Notes under the pieces: generated by a model
Seen by the model: the letters and a program-made list of their open reading frames with translations, nothing else
The model's database searches: none
Told to the model about the DNA's origin: nothing
From: an uncultured Serinicoccus sp.
GTDB taxonomy: Bacteria; Actinomycetota; Actinomycetes; Actinomycetales; Dermatophilaceae
Reading direction: 5' to 3'
DNA: 64,000 nt
NCBI RefSeq assembly: GCF_947500995.1
Contig: NZ_CANMUA010000005.1
Coordinates: 1-64,000 of the forward strand
Program-made: the position numbers and the translations under genes
Shown: positions 35,455 through 44,369 of the stretch, piece by piece
Position numbering within the stretch: position 1 is the stretch's first letter
How the letters are laid out: each line of letters begins with the position of its first letter

Positions 35455-36295
35455 GCTGGGGGTTTCCCTTCTGGTGGTGGATAGAACTGCCGGCCAGCTG
35501 CAGGAGCTGGGCGATCGTGGTCGCGGCGCTGAGCACGCCGCCGGGCAGGGGTGAGGTGTCCAGGCCGCGGACGGCCAGGCCGGGGTCGTGGGGTACCTCG
35601 ACCAGGTCCTTCTCGAGCAGGGAACTGGCCCGCGGGCCGATGCAGGAGGCCACCTCGCGGGGCCAACGTCGACGTCTCGAGCCCTGGACGGCCACAGCCA
35701 CCCCGGCGGGAAGCGGGTCGAGCTCGTGCAGGACCCCCTCGAGCCGGCGCAGGCCGGGGACGGTGGCGGTGGTGACCAGCACCACCCGGTCGGCGTCCAG
35801 CACGCTCGAGCGGACCCAGCCGGCGGACCGCACCAGAGTGCCCATCGGCCATCCGGCGTCGAGCACGTGCAGCACCGGCCCGTCCTGCGGGTCAGGGTCC
35901 GGGACCGGGATCTGGTCGGGTGCGTACCCGTCAAGCAGCCGGTCCAGGACCAGCAGGTCGCGGTGGCCACGAACCCAGCCCGACCCGGTCTCCCCCAGCT
36001 CGGCGGTGGCGAACCCGGTCAGGCCGCTCGTTCCGGCCGGACCGGCCTCGACCACCCGCACCGGGAGCTCCAGCGCGGTCGCGACCGCGACCGCGACCGT
36101 GGTGGCCCCGGCCGACCCGTGGCAGCCCAGGACGGGCAGCACAGGCACGCCAGGGTTCCAGGGGGCGCCCTGGCCCTCTCCGGCCTGGGGTGCGTGCGAG
36201 CGGCACGGCGGCACGTCCGTGGCCCCTGGGCGGAACCGGCCGTCCTTGACGGCCAGCCAGGCCCGCTGCAGCTCGGCCACGCTGACCACGCTCAC
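35444..36295 (-). CDS. ParA/MinD-like P-loop protein of the transfer operon
   Basis: This 283-residue protein has a deviant Walker A, LGCHGSAGATTVAVAVATAL (about 55-74), typical of MinD/ParA and of ATPases beside actinobacterial secretion loci, and a LHVLDAGWP stretch where Walker B would lie. The lysine of a classical P-loop is absent. I chose GTG 36295 (VSVVSVAELQ), which overlaps the stop of the small upstream gene (GTGA); the frame upstream is arginine-rich and overlaps another gene. It may position the transfer apparatus. Function beyond the fold is not known. Confidence 0.7.
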   Translation of the reverse strand: MSVVSVAELQRAWLAVKDGRFRPGATDVPPCRSHAPQAGEGQGAPWNPGVPVLPVLGCHGSAGATTVAVAVATALELPVRVVEAGPAGTSGLTGFATAELGETGSGWVRGHRDLLVLDRLLDGYAPDQIPVPDPDPQDGPVLHVLDAGWPMGTLVRSAGWVRSSVLDADRVVLVTTATVPGLRRLEGVLHELDPLPAGVAVAVQGSRRRRWPREVASCIGPRASSLLEKDLVEVPHDPGLAVRGLDTSPLPGGVLSAATTIAQLLQLAGSSIHHQKGNPQHVR

Positions 36296-36507
36296 GATTC
36301 GCCCCTTGGTCCTGCCATGCGCTCGTGCCGACGCGCGATCGCCTGTCGCACGTCCTCGGTAGGCAGCTGGGCAAGAGCGGTCTTGGCTTCCTGCACCTGC
36401 CGCAGACGGCGGACACAGTCGTCCAGCTCGGCCAGCACCTGTGGGCCGGACGCCGACAGCTGCAGCAGCTGCTGGACGTCGGCTCCGGCGTCCGGTTGGT
36501 TCATCAC
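36292..36507 (-). CDS. Small coiled-coil hypothetical protein
   Basis: This 71-residue protein is mostly helical (VLAELDDCVRRLRQVQEAKT) with a polar N-terminus. The start is one of two consecutive ATG codons (36507 or 36504), preceded by AGGAGG at 36511-36516 within the second half of bipartite motif copy 3. It overlaps the ParA-like gene by 4 bases. No family recognised; size and helicity suggest an adaptor for its neighbour. Confidence 0.6.
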   Translation of the reverse strand: MMNQPDAGADVQQLLQLSASGPQVLAELDDCVRRLRQVQEAKTALAQLPTEDVRQAIARRHERMAGPRGES

Positions 36508-36510
36508 GCC

Positions 36511-36543
36511 TCCTAAAGCGCGGTGGCGAGGTTCTGGGTCTCA
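36511..36543 (-). promoter_or_regulatory. Bipartite regulatory motif, copy 3
   Basis: Minus strand TGAGACCC, 15 bases, CGCTTTAGGA. The TGA is the stop codon of the upstream regulator gene, and the second half merges with the AGGAGG ribosome site of the next gene, only a few bases before its start. If this is a promoter, transcription would have to start inside or after the ribosome site, so an operator or RNA-processing role is also possible. Confidence 0.55.
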
Positions 36544-37353
36544 CGCCGAGCGAACTGTTCTGGCGTAGGTGTCCTGCAGTGCCCGCAGCGCCCGCTCGGC
36601 CCGGCGGGTGACGGTCGCTCGGGACACGCTCCATTCACTGGCCACGCCGGCAGCACTCGATCGGGCGAACAGGCCGCCTCGGCCGCGGCCGCCGCGGCGA
36701 GTGTCGGCGTGCTCGGCCAGGCGCAGCAGCAGGTGACAGTCGTCCTCGTCCACCACGCCGGCGCCGGTGGCGTCCTCGAGGAGCTCGTGCAGCGCGCCGA
36801 TGTCGGCTGCCGCAGCACCCTGCGGTACGCACGTACCGACCGGGCGCGCGCCGACACCAAGTGCCATGAGCAGTTCGGGATCTGCCGACGGGACCTCGGC
36901 GCGGGCCGCGCGCGGATCCATCGACAACCCCAGGTCGGTCATCACCTCCCGACGCGTGTTCATCAGGACCGTCGCGGCGACCCAGATGCCTTTGGCCCAG
37001 CTGACGGTGCGGGCACTGATCCACAGCTGCGCGGCCACGATCTCGTCGATCCGTTCGCTCAACCGCATCAAGGCATGGGCGACCCCCACCGCGCCCGGAA
37101 GAAGCAGCCACAGCAACGCAGCCGTCGCCGCCGGGTCGTCCCCACCGTCCGCCGCCCCCAGCTCGGCCAACGCCAGCAGAACCTCGTTCGCCTCATCCGG
37201 GGTCGCCAGCCTGACCCACCCCGGTAGGTCGAGGAGGTCGTCACAGACGCCCAGCACCGGGTGCGTGCACTGCCACTCCTTCCATCGGGCACACGCGGAC
37301 ACCAGCAGGTCCCCGTGCGGCTGCTCCAGACCAAGCTGCGTCGCCAGGCTCAC
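36541..37353 (-). CDS. Putative DNA-binding regulator of the transfer operon
   Basis: This 270-residue protein heads the operon. The C-terminal segment VASEWSVSRATVTRRAERAL looks like a helix-turn-helix of the sigma-4 or LuxR type, preceded by an arginine/glycine-rich loop. The N-terminal 200 residues are helical and match nothing I know. I chose GTG 37353 because GAGAGGAG lies six bases upstream; the open frame extends to TTG 37398. As the first gene of the set it may control the bipartite motif, but this is only a possibility. Confidence 0.6.
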   Translation of the reverse strand: MSLATQLGLEQPHGDLLVSACARWKEWQCTHPVLGVCDDLLDLPGWVRLATPDEANEVLLALAELGAADGGDDPAATAALLWLLLPGAVGVAHALMRLSERIDEIVAAQLWISARTVSWAKGIWVAATVLMNTRREVMTDLGLSMDPRAARAEVPSADPELLMALGVGARPVGTCVPQGAAAADIGALHELLEDATGAGVVDEDDCHLLLRLAEHADTRRGGRGRGGLFARSSAAGVASEWSVSRATVTRRAERALRALQDTYARTVRSA

Positions 37354-37579
37354 CTCGAGCTCCTCTCGTCGTGCGATCACGACGAGAAAGGTCGCCAAAC
37401 AACGCTCCCGGTTCCGTCTCTGCTAGGCCCGACCTGGCCGGTGCGCCAGAGGGGAGACGCTGTGAAACCGCAGGTCAGACCGCGTCTCCGGACGTCTCCG
37501 GAAAAGTCCGTGCGGACCCCTTGCCAACGGCCCGCACCCCGACCCCCGACGTGCCCGGATCCTCACTCCGGGGCATAGA

Positions 37580-37632
37580 GCAACCCCCACGCGAGGGGGG
37601 AGACCCCGGGGAGAGTTGCGTGGGGGTTGCTG
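37580..37632 (-). terminator. Strong hairpin terminator of the pilus operon
   Basis: Arms AGCAACCCCCACGC (37580-37593) and GCGTGGGGGTTGCT (37619-37632) form a perfect 14-bp stem. The loop of 25 bases contains a second short GC hairpin (GGGGGGAGACCCC). It starts 18 bases after the stop of the LysM/BTAD gene. There is no U-tract, which is common in high-GC actinobacteria. It separates the pilus operon from the transfer operon. Confidence 0.75.
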
Positions 37633-37649
37633 CCTGTGGTGCCGCTGGG

Positions 37650-40600
37650 TCAGACGGCTTTCTTGCGGTCCTCCAGCCAGCCGTGGCGGTCGAGGATCCG
37701 CTGGGTGCGTTCGGGAAGGTCGCCCGGTGGGAGGTCGGGGTCGTCGGTGCGGTTGCAGATGTCGGTCTGCAGCAGGCGGACCGCTTCGGCCGTGTTGCCC
37801 TCCCGTGCGGTGACCGCGACCAGGTCGAGCGTGGGGATCTCCTCGTCCGGGGCGGCGAGGAAGGCGATCTCCGCGGCCGCCCGTGCCCCGGCCAGGTCGC
37901 CGGTCTGCAGGTCGTGGGTGGCGACGATGTGGGCGACGTCGACCACCGCGCAGGTCATGTGGTGGTCGAGCCGGTCCCCCTCGAACAGCCAGGCCCAGCC
38001 GCCGCGGCGAAGCTGGTCGAAGGGGCGTCCCTGGACCAGGCGCAGCGCAGCCTTGAGGTCCTCGATGCCCTCGACGCCGCCGCGGGCGGTGGCCCGGGTA
38101 CGGAGCCGGCGGAAGAGGTCGACGTCGACCAGCAGGCCGAGCACCTGGTAGACGTTCACGCCACGTTCGCGGGTGGCGGGGGCGTCCTGGACGTGCGGGA
38201 TGTACAGCTCGCCGGTGACCGGGTCGGTGCCGAGCCAGTCACGGCAGCGGCCGATGTAGTCGCGGGTCCTGGTCTCGGTGATCCCGAACGCCTCGGCCGT
38301 CTGCACGGTGGTGACCCCTCGTGGGTGCAGCGCCAGGTAGGCCAGCAGCTCGGTCATGTACCCCTTGCGCTCGGCCAACGGTTTGCCCCACGTCTTGGCC
38401 TGGACCGGGCCCAGCAGGCTGAGTCGGGGGACGCGGACGTCCGGGTCCCACCATGCGGCCAGGTCGGCATCCAGGGTGGGGTCGGCCTGCAGCACCTGCC
38501 GGGCGACGTCGGGCTCCACCCGGGGGGCCAGTCTCGGGAGGTCCTCTGCGGTGGTGGCTGCCTCCTGCTCGTAGACCTCGTCCCTCTGGGGTAATAGCGT
38601 CGCCAGGTCCTGGTCGAGGGCCGCGTCCCGCCCGGCGCTGTGCTCAGGGCGGATGGCGCCGGCCTGGTCGGTCCAGCCCCGCCAGTCCTCCTGGTGCTCG
38701 TCGCTGTCAGGAGTGGCTGCCGGCATCGGCACGTCGGCCTCGGCGTGCGACTGGGCCAGCAGCGCCGCGCACCCGGCCGCCTCGTCGGCGGTCAGGCCCA
38801 CACCGACCAGGTCCAGCCCCGCTGCGGGCACACGGACCCGACCGTCTGCGGTGGCTTCGATGTGCATCGCGGTGGCGGTGGGGGCACCGCCGTGGACGAC
38901 CACTGAGGCGCCCGTGCTCCCGGCGTGCTGGGCCAGCAGCTGGCGCAGCTGGTCGGTGGCCGCAGGCGCCGCACCGTCGGTGCTGAGCAGGACCAGCCGG
39001 GCCGGCCAGGTGTCCTCGCCGTCCTGGCGGACCCGAGCGGTGGGCACGCCCTGCTCCCCCACCCGGTCGATCACGCCGACGACCTCGGCGACCAGGTCCT
39101 CGACGGCGCCGACGTCCGCGACGCGCACCCGGGCCGGGTTCATCGGGGCGACCTCGGAGGCGATGCCGACGCAGTCCAGCCGGACCCCGGCCGACCAGGG
39201 GTTCACCGCGACCTCCGCAGCCAGGTAGCGGGCCAGGTCGTCCACGTACTCGGGCTGCCCGGTCAGGGCCACCTCCAGGTCCTCCATGTTCAGCAGCCAC
39301 GCCGACCCGTCGTCCCCGGCGCCGATGGAGACCAGCAGCGGGAACGGTGCAGGAGCATCCTGCTCCAGCGGGCCGATCTGCTCCACCGGAGTGCCAGCGG
39401 GCAGGAACCAGTGCTGCCCGTCCCCGGTGTCTTTCCACGGGGCTCCCAGGTCGGCCGGTTGCCACAGGTGCAGCCACAGGCCGTCTCTGGCCAGCTGCAC
39501 GGCCGCCACGGCCGGGACGGGGGACCCGGTCACGGCGCACGTCCCACCGAGGCGGCGCAGGGCCTGGTCCAGCTGTTCCAGGGTGGGAGCCGCCGACCGG
39601 CCGCGGGTCTGGATCGTCTTCTCCACGGGGACCAGGACCGGGTCGGGTGAGGCGAGGGCACGTCCTGGGCGGCGGGTCCGGAACCGGGAACGGCGGCGCA
39701 AGGTGAGCGCGAGGAACAGCGCCCCTCCCAGCAGGGCCCCGGACCCGACGATGCCCTCCAGCAGCCACGCCGGAGGGGTGTCTTCCTCAACGTCTCCGGC
39801 AGCGTCTCTGCCGTCTCCCCCAGCGTCTCTGCCGTCTCCAGCAGCGTCTCTGCCGCTCCCGGCAGCGTCCCCACCGACGCCGCGACCGACGTCTCCACCG
39901 GTGTCGGGTCCGGCCTGCGCGGTGCTGTCGACGGTGGAGGTGGCGCCCACGGCGGCACCCAGGGTGATACCTGACCGGGCGGCCGCGCCACCTGCCGGGC
40001 TCACCGCACCTGGCTGCTTCGGCGCGGCTGCGTAGTTGGGGGTGTCTGGCTGGGCCCCCAGTGCGGTGCCGACGTCCGCGCCCACCCGTGCACCCTCCGT
40101 GGTCGACGCCGGCCGTTCCTGGCCCCCGGCCGAGTCGGGCAGGTCCAGGCGCCAGCCGGGATAGATCAGGTTGGGGTCGCTCAGGCGTCGCCCGTCCGGC
40201 TGGACGGTGCCGGTGGAGGCCTCGTAGATCTCTGGCCACCGGTCGGCCTGCCCCAGGTGCTCGGCGGCCAGGCCGCTGAGGGTGTCACCGGTCTGCACCA
40301 CCACGTCCTGCTCCTGGCCGACCTGCTCGCCGGTGCCGGTCCCGGCCCCGGTCGCGGGGAGCTGCAGCACCATGCCGGGGGTGACCCAGTCGGCGCCACC
40401 GGCCAGCTGCTCGGGGTTGAGGTCGACGATGCGGTGGTAGTCGTGCCCGGACCCCAGGTGCTGGTCAGCGATGGACCAGAGCGTGTCCCCAGGGCGCACC
40501 ACGTAGGAGTGCTTGGGCTCCTGCTCGGTGGTGGTTGCAGGGGTCGCCGTGACCGGGGCGGGGGCCGTGCCGGCCCCGGCTGTCACCGGGGCAGAGGCGG

Positions 40601-40997
40601 TCACCGGGGCGGGGGCCGCCGTGGCCGCGGGAACGGTCCCGCCGGGGGCGGCGATGAACAGGGCCAGCGCGGCCACGACCAGGGGCCGCATGCCGGACTG
40701 GGGCAGGGACAGTGCAGGCAGCCTCGGAGGCCGGACGCCGCGCAGCGCCGAGACGGCCTCGACGACGATGCTGAGGCTCAGGGCGGCCCAGACCACCCAG
40801 CCGAGCAGCTTGGCCCCGGTCAGGGCCAGGGTGCCGTCGTCGGGCGTCAGCAGGGCGTCGCGGACCTCCTCCAGGCTGGGGAGGGTCTCCGGCAGCGGAT
40901 TCCCGCCCAGGGTCAGCAACAGTGCGGGCAGGCCCACCAGGATGCCGGCCAGGACGACCAGCGCGCCCAGGCCGAGAAGGCGTTGACGGACTCTCAT
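37650..40997 (-). CDS. Large LysM-domain membrane protein with C-terminal BTAD-like regulatory domain
   Basis: This 1115-residue protein is often found at the end of actinobacterial Tad loci. Two or three membrane helices lie in the first 125 residues, then a LysM repeat (SYVVRPGDTLWSIADQHLG), a second LysM (VVVQTGDTLSGLAAEHLG), a degenerate GDGRDA repeat tract (coding repeats near 39780-39880), another helix (EGIVGSGALLGGALFLALTL), and a long cytoplasmic part ending in a winged-helix and a bacterial transcriptional activator domain (about 880-1115). It may sense the wall and signal inward. The start overlaps the end of the next gene by 4 bases. Confidence 0.88.
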   Translation of the reverse strand: MRVRQRLLGLGALVVLAGILVGLPALLLTLGGNPLPETLPSLEEVRDALLTPDDGTLALTGAKLLGWVVWAALSLSIVVEAVSALRGVRPPRLPALSLPQSGMRPLVVAALALFIAAPGGTVPAATAAPAPVTASAPVTAGAGTAPAPVTATPATTTEQEPKHSYVVRPGDTLWSIADQHLGSGHDYHRIVDLNPEQLAGGADWVTPGMVLQLPATGAGTGTGEQVGQEQDVVVQTGDTLSGLAAEHLGQADRWPEIYEASTGTVQPDGRRLSDPNLIYPGWRLDLPDSAGGQERPASTTEGARVGADVGTALGAQPDTPNYAAAPKQPGAVSPAGGAAARSGITLGAAVGATSTVDSTAQAGPDTGGDVGRGVGGDAAGSGRDAAGDGRDAGGDGRDAAGDVEEDTPPAWLLEGIVGSGALLGGALFLALTLRRRSRFRTRRPGRALASPDPVLVPVEKTIQTRGRSAAPTLEQLDQALRRLGGTCAVTGSPVPAVAAVQLARDGLWLHLWQPADLGAPWKDTGDGQHWFLPAGTPVEQIGPLEQDAPAPFPLLVSIGAGDDGSAWLLNMEDLEVALTGQPEYVDDLARYLAAEVAVNPWSAGVRLDCVGIASEVAPMNPARVRVADVGAVEDLVAEVVGVIDRVGEQGVPTARVRQDGEDTWPARLVLLSTDGAAPAATDQLRQLLAQHAGSTGASVVVHGGAPTATAMHIEATADGRVRVPAAGLDLVGVGLTADEAAGCAALLAQSHAEADVPMPAATPDSDEHQEDWRGWTDQAGAIRPEHSAGRDAALDQDLATLLPQRDEVYEQEAATTAEDLPRLAPRVEPDVARQVLQADPTLDADLAAWWDPDVRVPRLSLLGPVQAKTWGKPLAERKGYMTELLAYLALHPRGVTTVQTAEAFGITETRTRDYIGRCRDWLGTDPVTGELYIPHVQDAPATRERGVNVYQVLGLLVDVDLFRRLRTRATARGGVEGIEDLKAALRLVQGRPFDQLRRGGWAWLFEGDRLDHHMTCAVVDVAHIVATHDLQTGDLAGARAAAEIAFLAAPDEEIPTLDLVAVTAREGNTAEAVRLLQTDICNRTDDPDLPPGDLPERTQRILDRHGWLEDRKKAV

Positions 40998-41437
40998 TGC
41001 TCCACTCCTCCCACGGACCGGGTGATCCGCGCCTGCGCCGTGCCGGTGGCACTCAGGCTGGGCACGCCGACGATCGACAGGAACTTGGTCGGGTAGACCG
41101 AGGTGACGTCGACGCTGATGCTGGCCGGGCCGGTCACGGACGCAGAACCGGCGACTCCGGCGCTGGCCAGGTACGCCTGCGCGGCCGCCGCGGCCTGGCC
41201 GGGGTCGGCCACCGCCCCGAGGCCGCGGACCCCGGTGGGCGTCTGCACCTGCTGGCCCCCGACGCGGGCGGCCTCCCGGGCGGTCGCGCGGGCCTCCTGC
41301 ATGGCGTGCAGGTGCCCGGAGACGTCCACCGCGAGGCCGACCATGATCAGGAACGAGGCCGCGATGACGATGACGAACACCCCCACCGACCCGCGCTCGG
41401 CACGCTCCCGCAGGGACTGTCTCATGCCCGTGGTCAT
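40994..41437 (-). CDS. TadE/TadG-like pilus-assembly membrane protein (Rv3654c-like)
   Basis: This 147-residue bitopic protein starts with a basic N-terminus and GSVGVFVIVIAASFLIMVGL as its helix, and then an extracellular domain. The motif GSVxxxxxx in front of the helix resembles TadE-type processing sites, without the usual glutamate. It is the third of three similar minor-pilin-like genes in a row. The start overlaps nothing; the stop overlaps the LysM gene by 4 bases. Probably a helper of the Flp pilus. Confidence 0.7.
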   Translation of the reverse strand: MTTGMRQSLRERAERGSVGVFVIVIAASFLIMVGLAVDVSGHLHAMQEARATAREAARVGGQQVQTPTGVRGLGAVADPGQAAAAAQAYLASAGVAGSASVTGPASISVDVTSVYPTKFLSIVGVPSLSATGTAQARITRSVGGVEQ

Positions 41438-41444
41438 CGCGGCC

Positions 41445-41885
41445 TCACCCCTGCCTCGAGCGGTAGGTGTCGATCGGGGACGACATGGTCGCCTCCAGGG
41501 TGCGGTTGCCAGGGATACCGGGGAACGCCAGGTCGGACATGTCGACCTGGCACGACACGGTCGCGGTGACCAGCCCTGGTGTGCCGGGGTCCTGCGCGAA
41601 GGCGCTGGTGTCCACCGACACCGACCGGGTGAGACAGCTCACGTCCTGGTTGGCCAACGACGCCGACGCTGCCCCGGTCGCAGAACCGGACGCCTCCCCG
41701 GCTGAGCGGGCGATCGAGGCGGCCCGGGCTGCCTCGGCGGCCGCGGCCTGGACGGACTGCTGGGCCAGTGCGTACCGGCCGGCGAAGAAGATGGCCAGGA
41801 CGAAGAACAGCAGGACCGGGCCCAGGATCACCAGCTCCACGGACACCGATCCCCTGTCGGACCCGGCCCTGCGCGCGCGGATCAT
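41445..41885 (-). CDS. TadE-family pseudopilin
   Basis: This 146-residue protein has a basic leader and the TadE signature DRGSVSVELVILGPVLLFF, with a glutamate five residues after the glycine that precedes the helix. It has one membrane helix and a serine/alanine-rich external domain with cysteines (SCLTRSV, TVSCQVD). It overlaps the next gene upstream by 4 bases. TadE-like proteins are processed by prepilin peptidase and needed for pilus assembly; no peptidase gene is seen in this window. Confidence 0.82.
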   Translation of the reverse strand: MIRARRAGSDRGSVSVELVILGPVLLFFVLAIFFAGRYALAQQSVQAAAAEAARAASIARSAGEASGSATGAASASLANQDVSCLTRSVSVDTSAFAQDPGTPGLVTATVSCQVDMSDLAFPGIPGNRTLEATMSSPIDTYRSRQG

Positions 41886-42304
41886 CCGGTGATCCTCTCG
41901 GTCGGGAAGCTGGCCGATTGGGCGACCGACGGGTTCAGGAAAGGCACGAGGCTCTGAGCCTGGCCGGTGACGGTCACTGTCGCGGTCGTGGCCGACCGTG
42001 ATCCGGTGACGGCGGGGTCGAGCATCACGCCGCTACCGGCGTCGGCGATGAACGAGGTGGCTGCGGAGATCCCGGCACCTGCCGAGGAGCTCTCCGCGGC
42101 GGCGACGCGGGCACCCTCGGTGGCCGCGCCCAGGGCGACCGCGCGGGCGTGGAACCACAGGCCGCCCTGCACCATCGCGAACAGCAGCAGGAACACCAGC
42201 GGAAGCAGGACGACGACCTCCACCGAGCTCGAACCACGGTCCCGGGGCGTGGCACGCAGAACACGCGCCACGCCCCGGTGCCGCAGGCCGAGTCGGTGGG
42301 TCAT
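41882..42304 (-). CDS. TadE-family pseudopilin
   Basis: This 140-residue minor pilin has the leader RDRGSSSVEVVVLLPLVFLL, with the glutamate at position +5 after the glycine, one helix and a small external domain. It overlaps the Flp-like pilin stop by 1 base and the next TadE gene by 4 bases, so translation is coupled along the set. Its role in the Flp pilus is inferred from the family. Confidence 0.82.
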   Translation of the reverse strand: MTHRLGLRHRGVARVLRATPRDRGSSSVEVVVLLPLVFLLLFAMVQGGLWFHARAVALGAATEGARVAAAESSSAGAGISAATSFIADAGSGVMLDPAVTGSRSATTATVTVTGQAQSLVPFLNPSVAQSASFPTERITG

Positions 42305-42504
42305 CAGCTCAGGCCACCCAGCTTGCCGGTGGCCCAGGCGGTCAGCAGGCCGACGATGACGGTGGCCAGGGCGAACAGGCCCAGGGCGATGACGACGGTC
42401 TCCACCGAGATCGACCCCCGCTCACCGCGGGCGATGATCTCCTGACGCAGGCGCTGCGGGTAGGCCGCGACCTGGGCGCTGAGCTTGAGAGTGCACTTCT
42501 TCAT
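42304..42504 (-). CDS. Flp-type major pilin
   Basis: This 66-residue protein has a basic leader (LRQEIIARGERGSISVE) followed by a hydrophobic helix (TVVIALGLFALATVIVGLLT). The G-x-x-x-x-E pattern at the processing site is typical of class III/IVb prepilins. It is the first of four pilin-like genes, which fits a major subunit. The ATG at 42504 is preceded by a GAAGGGGAGA ribosome site. Assembly would use TadA, TadB and TadC encoded just upstream. Confidence 0.8.
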   Translation of the reverse strand: MKKCTLKLSAQVAAYPQRLRQEIIARGERGSISVETVVIALGLFALATVIVGLLTAWATGKLGGLS

Positions 42505-42591
42505 GGGTTCTCCCCTTCGTGATGGTGCGGATGGTTCTCGAGTTCGTTGGGTGGGTGTCCTGGCGGCGGGTTCTCGTTGGGCTCGTGTCGG

Positions 42592-43515
42592 TCAGCTCCC
42601 CACCATGCGCAGGAGCTGGGGGGTGATGAGGATGAGCAGGAAGATCATTCCGAGCAGGGTCATCGGCAGGGTCATGCGTTCGCTGACCTCGTTGGCGCGG
42701 GTCTTCTGCGCGGACAGGATCGCCGAGCGCATGCTGGCTGCCCGGGCCTTCAGCTGGGGGTAGACCCGTCCACCGTCCTCACCGGCCAGGCGCATGATGT
42801 CGGCCAGCTCGTGCAGGTCTGGCATGTCGATCTCGTTGCCCAGGTGCCGCAGCGCGTCCCAGGGGGTGACCCCGGACCAGCGGGTGCGTGCCAGCTCCTC
42901 CCGCATCCGGCGGAACACCCAGGAGTCCCCGACCGCGGCCGCGGCCTCCATCGACTGCCGCGGGCCTGACCCGGAGGCCATCTCCAGGGCGACCAGGTCG
43001 ACGAACGCGCCCAGGGAACGGGCGAACTCGACCCGGGCGTCGCGGGCGTCGCTGGCCACGTTGTAGGTCGGGACGAACCACAGCACCACGGTCAGCACGA
43101 GGGTGGCCAGGACCGGGACGTACACCGGGATGGAGAAGGAGAACATGACCGCGGCGGACAGGACGGGGCCGGCGACCAGGCCGATGAAGGCGTACAGGAT
43201 CTTCTCGCCGTAGAACCGCGCTGGGGTCATCCCCAGCACGGCCAGGTCGGCCGGTGCCACCTTGCCCCACAGGCTGGCCGGCAGGTGCCGGGCACCCCAG
43301 GCACCGAGCACATCGCGCACGTCGCGGTCCGCACCGGCCCCCTTGACCTGGGGTTGGGCCAGGGCCGCGCTCTGGGCCTCCCGGGCACCGGCCGGGGAGA
43401 GCCGGGCCAGCGCCTGCCCCAGGTCGGGGTGGGACGGGACCAGCTGGAACAGCAGCAGGGCCAGCCCGGCCCCGACGAGCCCGCCGGCGGCCAGCAGCAG
43501 CTGCAGGACGCTCAT
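42592..43515 (-). CDS. tadC: Tad pilus platform protein TadC (type II secretion F domain)
   Basis: This 307-residue inner-membrane platform protein has a T2SSF domain in the second half (ARSLGAFVDLVALEMASGSG) and helices near both ends (for example MTLPMTLLGMIFLLILIT at the C-terminus). With TadB it forms the base on which the TadA motor acts. The start overlaps the tadB stop by 4 bases. It is followed by 87 bases without a gene before the pilin, where a second ribosome loading site lies. Confidence 0.88.
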   Translation of the reverse strand: MSVLQLLLAAGGLVGAGLALLLFQLVPSHPDLGQALARLSPAGAREAQSAALAQPQVKGAGADRDVRDVLGAWGARHLPASLWGKVAPADLAVLGMTPARFYGEKILYAFIGLVAGPVLSAAVMFSFSIPVYVPVLATLVLTVVLWFVPTYNVASDARDARVEFARSLGAFVDLVALEMASGSGPRQSMEAAAAVGDSWVFRRMREELARTRWSGVTPWDALRHLGNEIDMPDLHELADIMRLAGEDGGRVYPQLKARAASMRSAILSAQKTRANEVSERMTLPMTLLGMIFLLILITPQLLRMVGS

Positions 43516-44369
43516 GCCGCACGCTCCCGCACGGAGGTGCCGATGAAGCGCGGCATCGGCTTGCCGCGGGCCATCGTGCGCAGCCAGATCAGCATCCCGA
43601 CGTACAGGGCCAGGAAGGTGCCCAGCAGCACCTGCCCGACCGGGGTCCCGTAGGGAGCGATGTAGCTCCCGGACAGGGACAGGAAGACCAGCACCGACAG
43701 GGTGATGCCGGTGATCAGGCGCGCGTTGCTGCGCGGCTTGGCCCGGTCGGACTCGATCTCGCGCCGGGCGCGCACGTCCTCACCCACGGACTGCGCCAGC
43801 GCACCCAGCACGGTGGCCAGGCCGCCGCCGCGGCGGCGGGCCCCCAGGGACAGGTTGGCGGCGACCAGGTCCCCGGTCGGGTCGTCCAGGTCGTCGGCGA
43901 AGGCCCGCAGCGCGTCCTCGGTGGCCCACCGTGCCCGAAGCCGGCCTGCCAGGCGGGTCACCTCCGGTTTGATCGGCTCCGGGGTGGAGCGCAGGGACCG
44001 CAGCAGCGCCTGCTCCAGCCCGACCCCTGCCCCCAGGGTGCCCGCCACGGTGCGCACCCACTCCTCCATCGCCTCCAACCGTTGCACCTCCCGCTGCGCA
44101 GGGGGCGCGGCCAGCAACACCGGGATCCCGGTCAGGGCCAGCGGGGCGACGGCCAGGGCGATCACCCACCCGGTCAGCACCGCGACCAGAGCGCCGATGC
44201 CCAGGCCGATGCCTGCCAGCATCCGGGTGTGTGGGCTCAGCCGGGGACGCCGGGTGCTGGCCCGGCGTGGCCGGGCCGGCGGGACCGGCCGTCGCAGCAG
44301 CCCAGCGACGATGGAGAGCAGGCCACCGGCGACCAGGGCGCCGGCGACAGCGACGAGCAGGGTGTTCAT
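43512..44369 (-). CDS. tadB: Tad pilus platform protein TadB (type II secretion F domain)
   Basis: This 285-residue protein has a first helix (VAVAGALVAGGLLSIVAGLL), a pair of central helices, the T2SSF core (EEWVRTVAGTLGAGVGLEQA, then TVLGALAQSVGEDVRARREI), and C-terminal helices. It overlaps tadA by 4 bases and tadC by 4 bases, the usual tadABC arrangement. Function: inner-membrane platform of the Flp pilus. Confidence 0.88.
   Translation of the reverse strand: MNTLLVAVAGALVAGGLLSIVAGLLRRPVPPARPRRASTRRPRLSPHTRMLAGIGLGIGALVAVLTGWVIALAVAPLALTGIPVLLAAPPAQREVQRLEAMEEWVRTVAGTLGAGVGLEQALLRSLRSTPEPIKPEVTRLAGRLRARWATEDALRAFADDLDDPTGDLVAANLSLGARRRGGGLATVLGALAQSVGEDVRARREIESDRAKPRSNARLITGITLSVLVFLSLSGSYIAPYGTPVGQVLLGTFLALYVGMLIWLRTMARGKPMPRFIGTSVRERAA

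Noticed and set aside
39780-39880. CRISPR-like short repeats
   Set aside because: The repeats are in frame and encode GDGRDA-type linker repeats in the LysM protein; no spacers of equal length.
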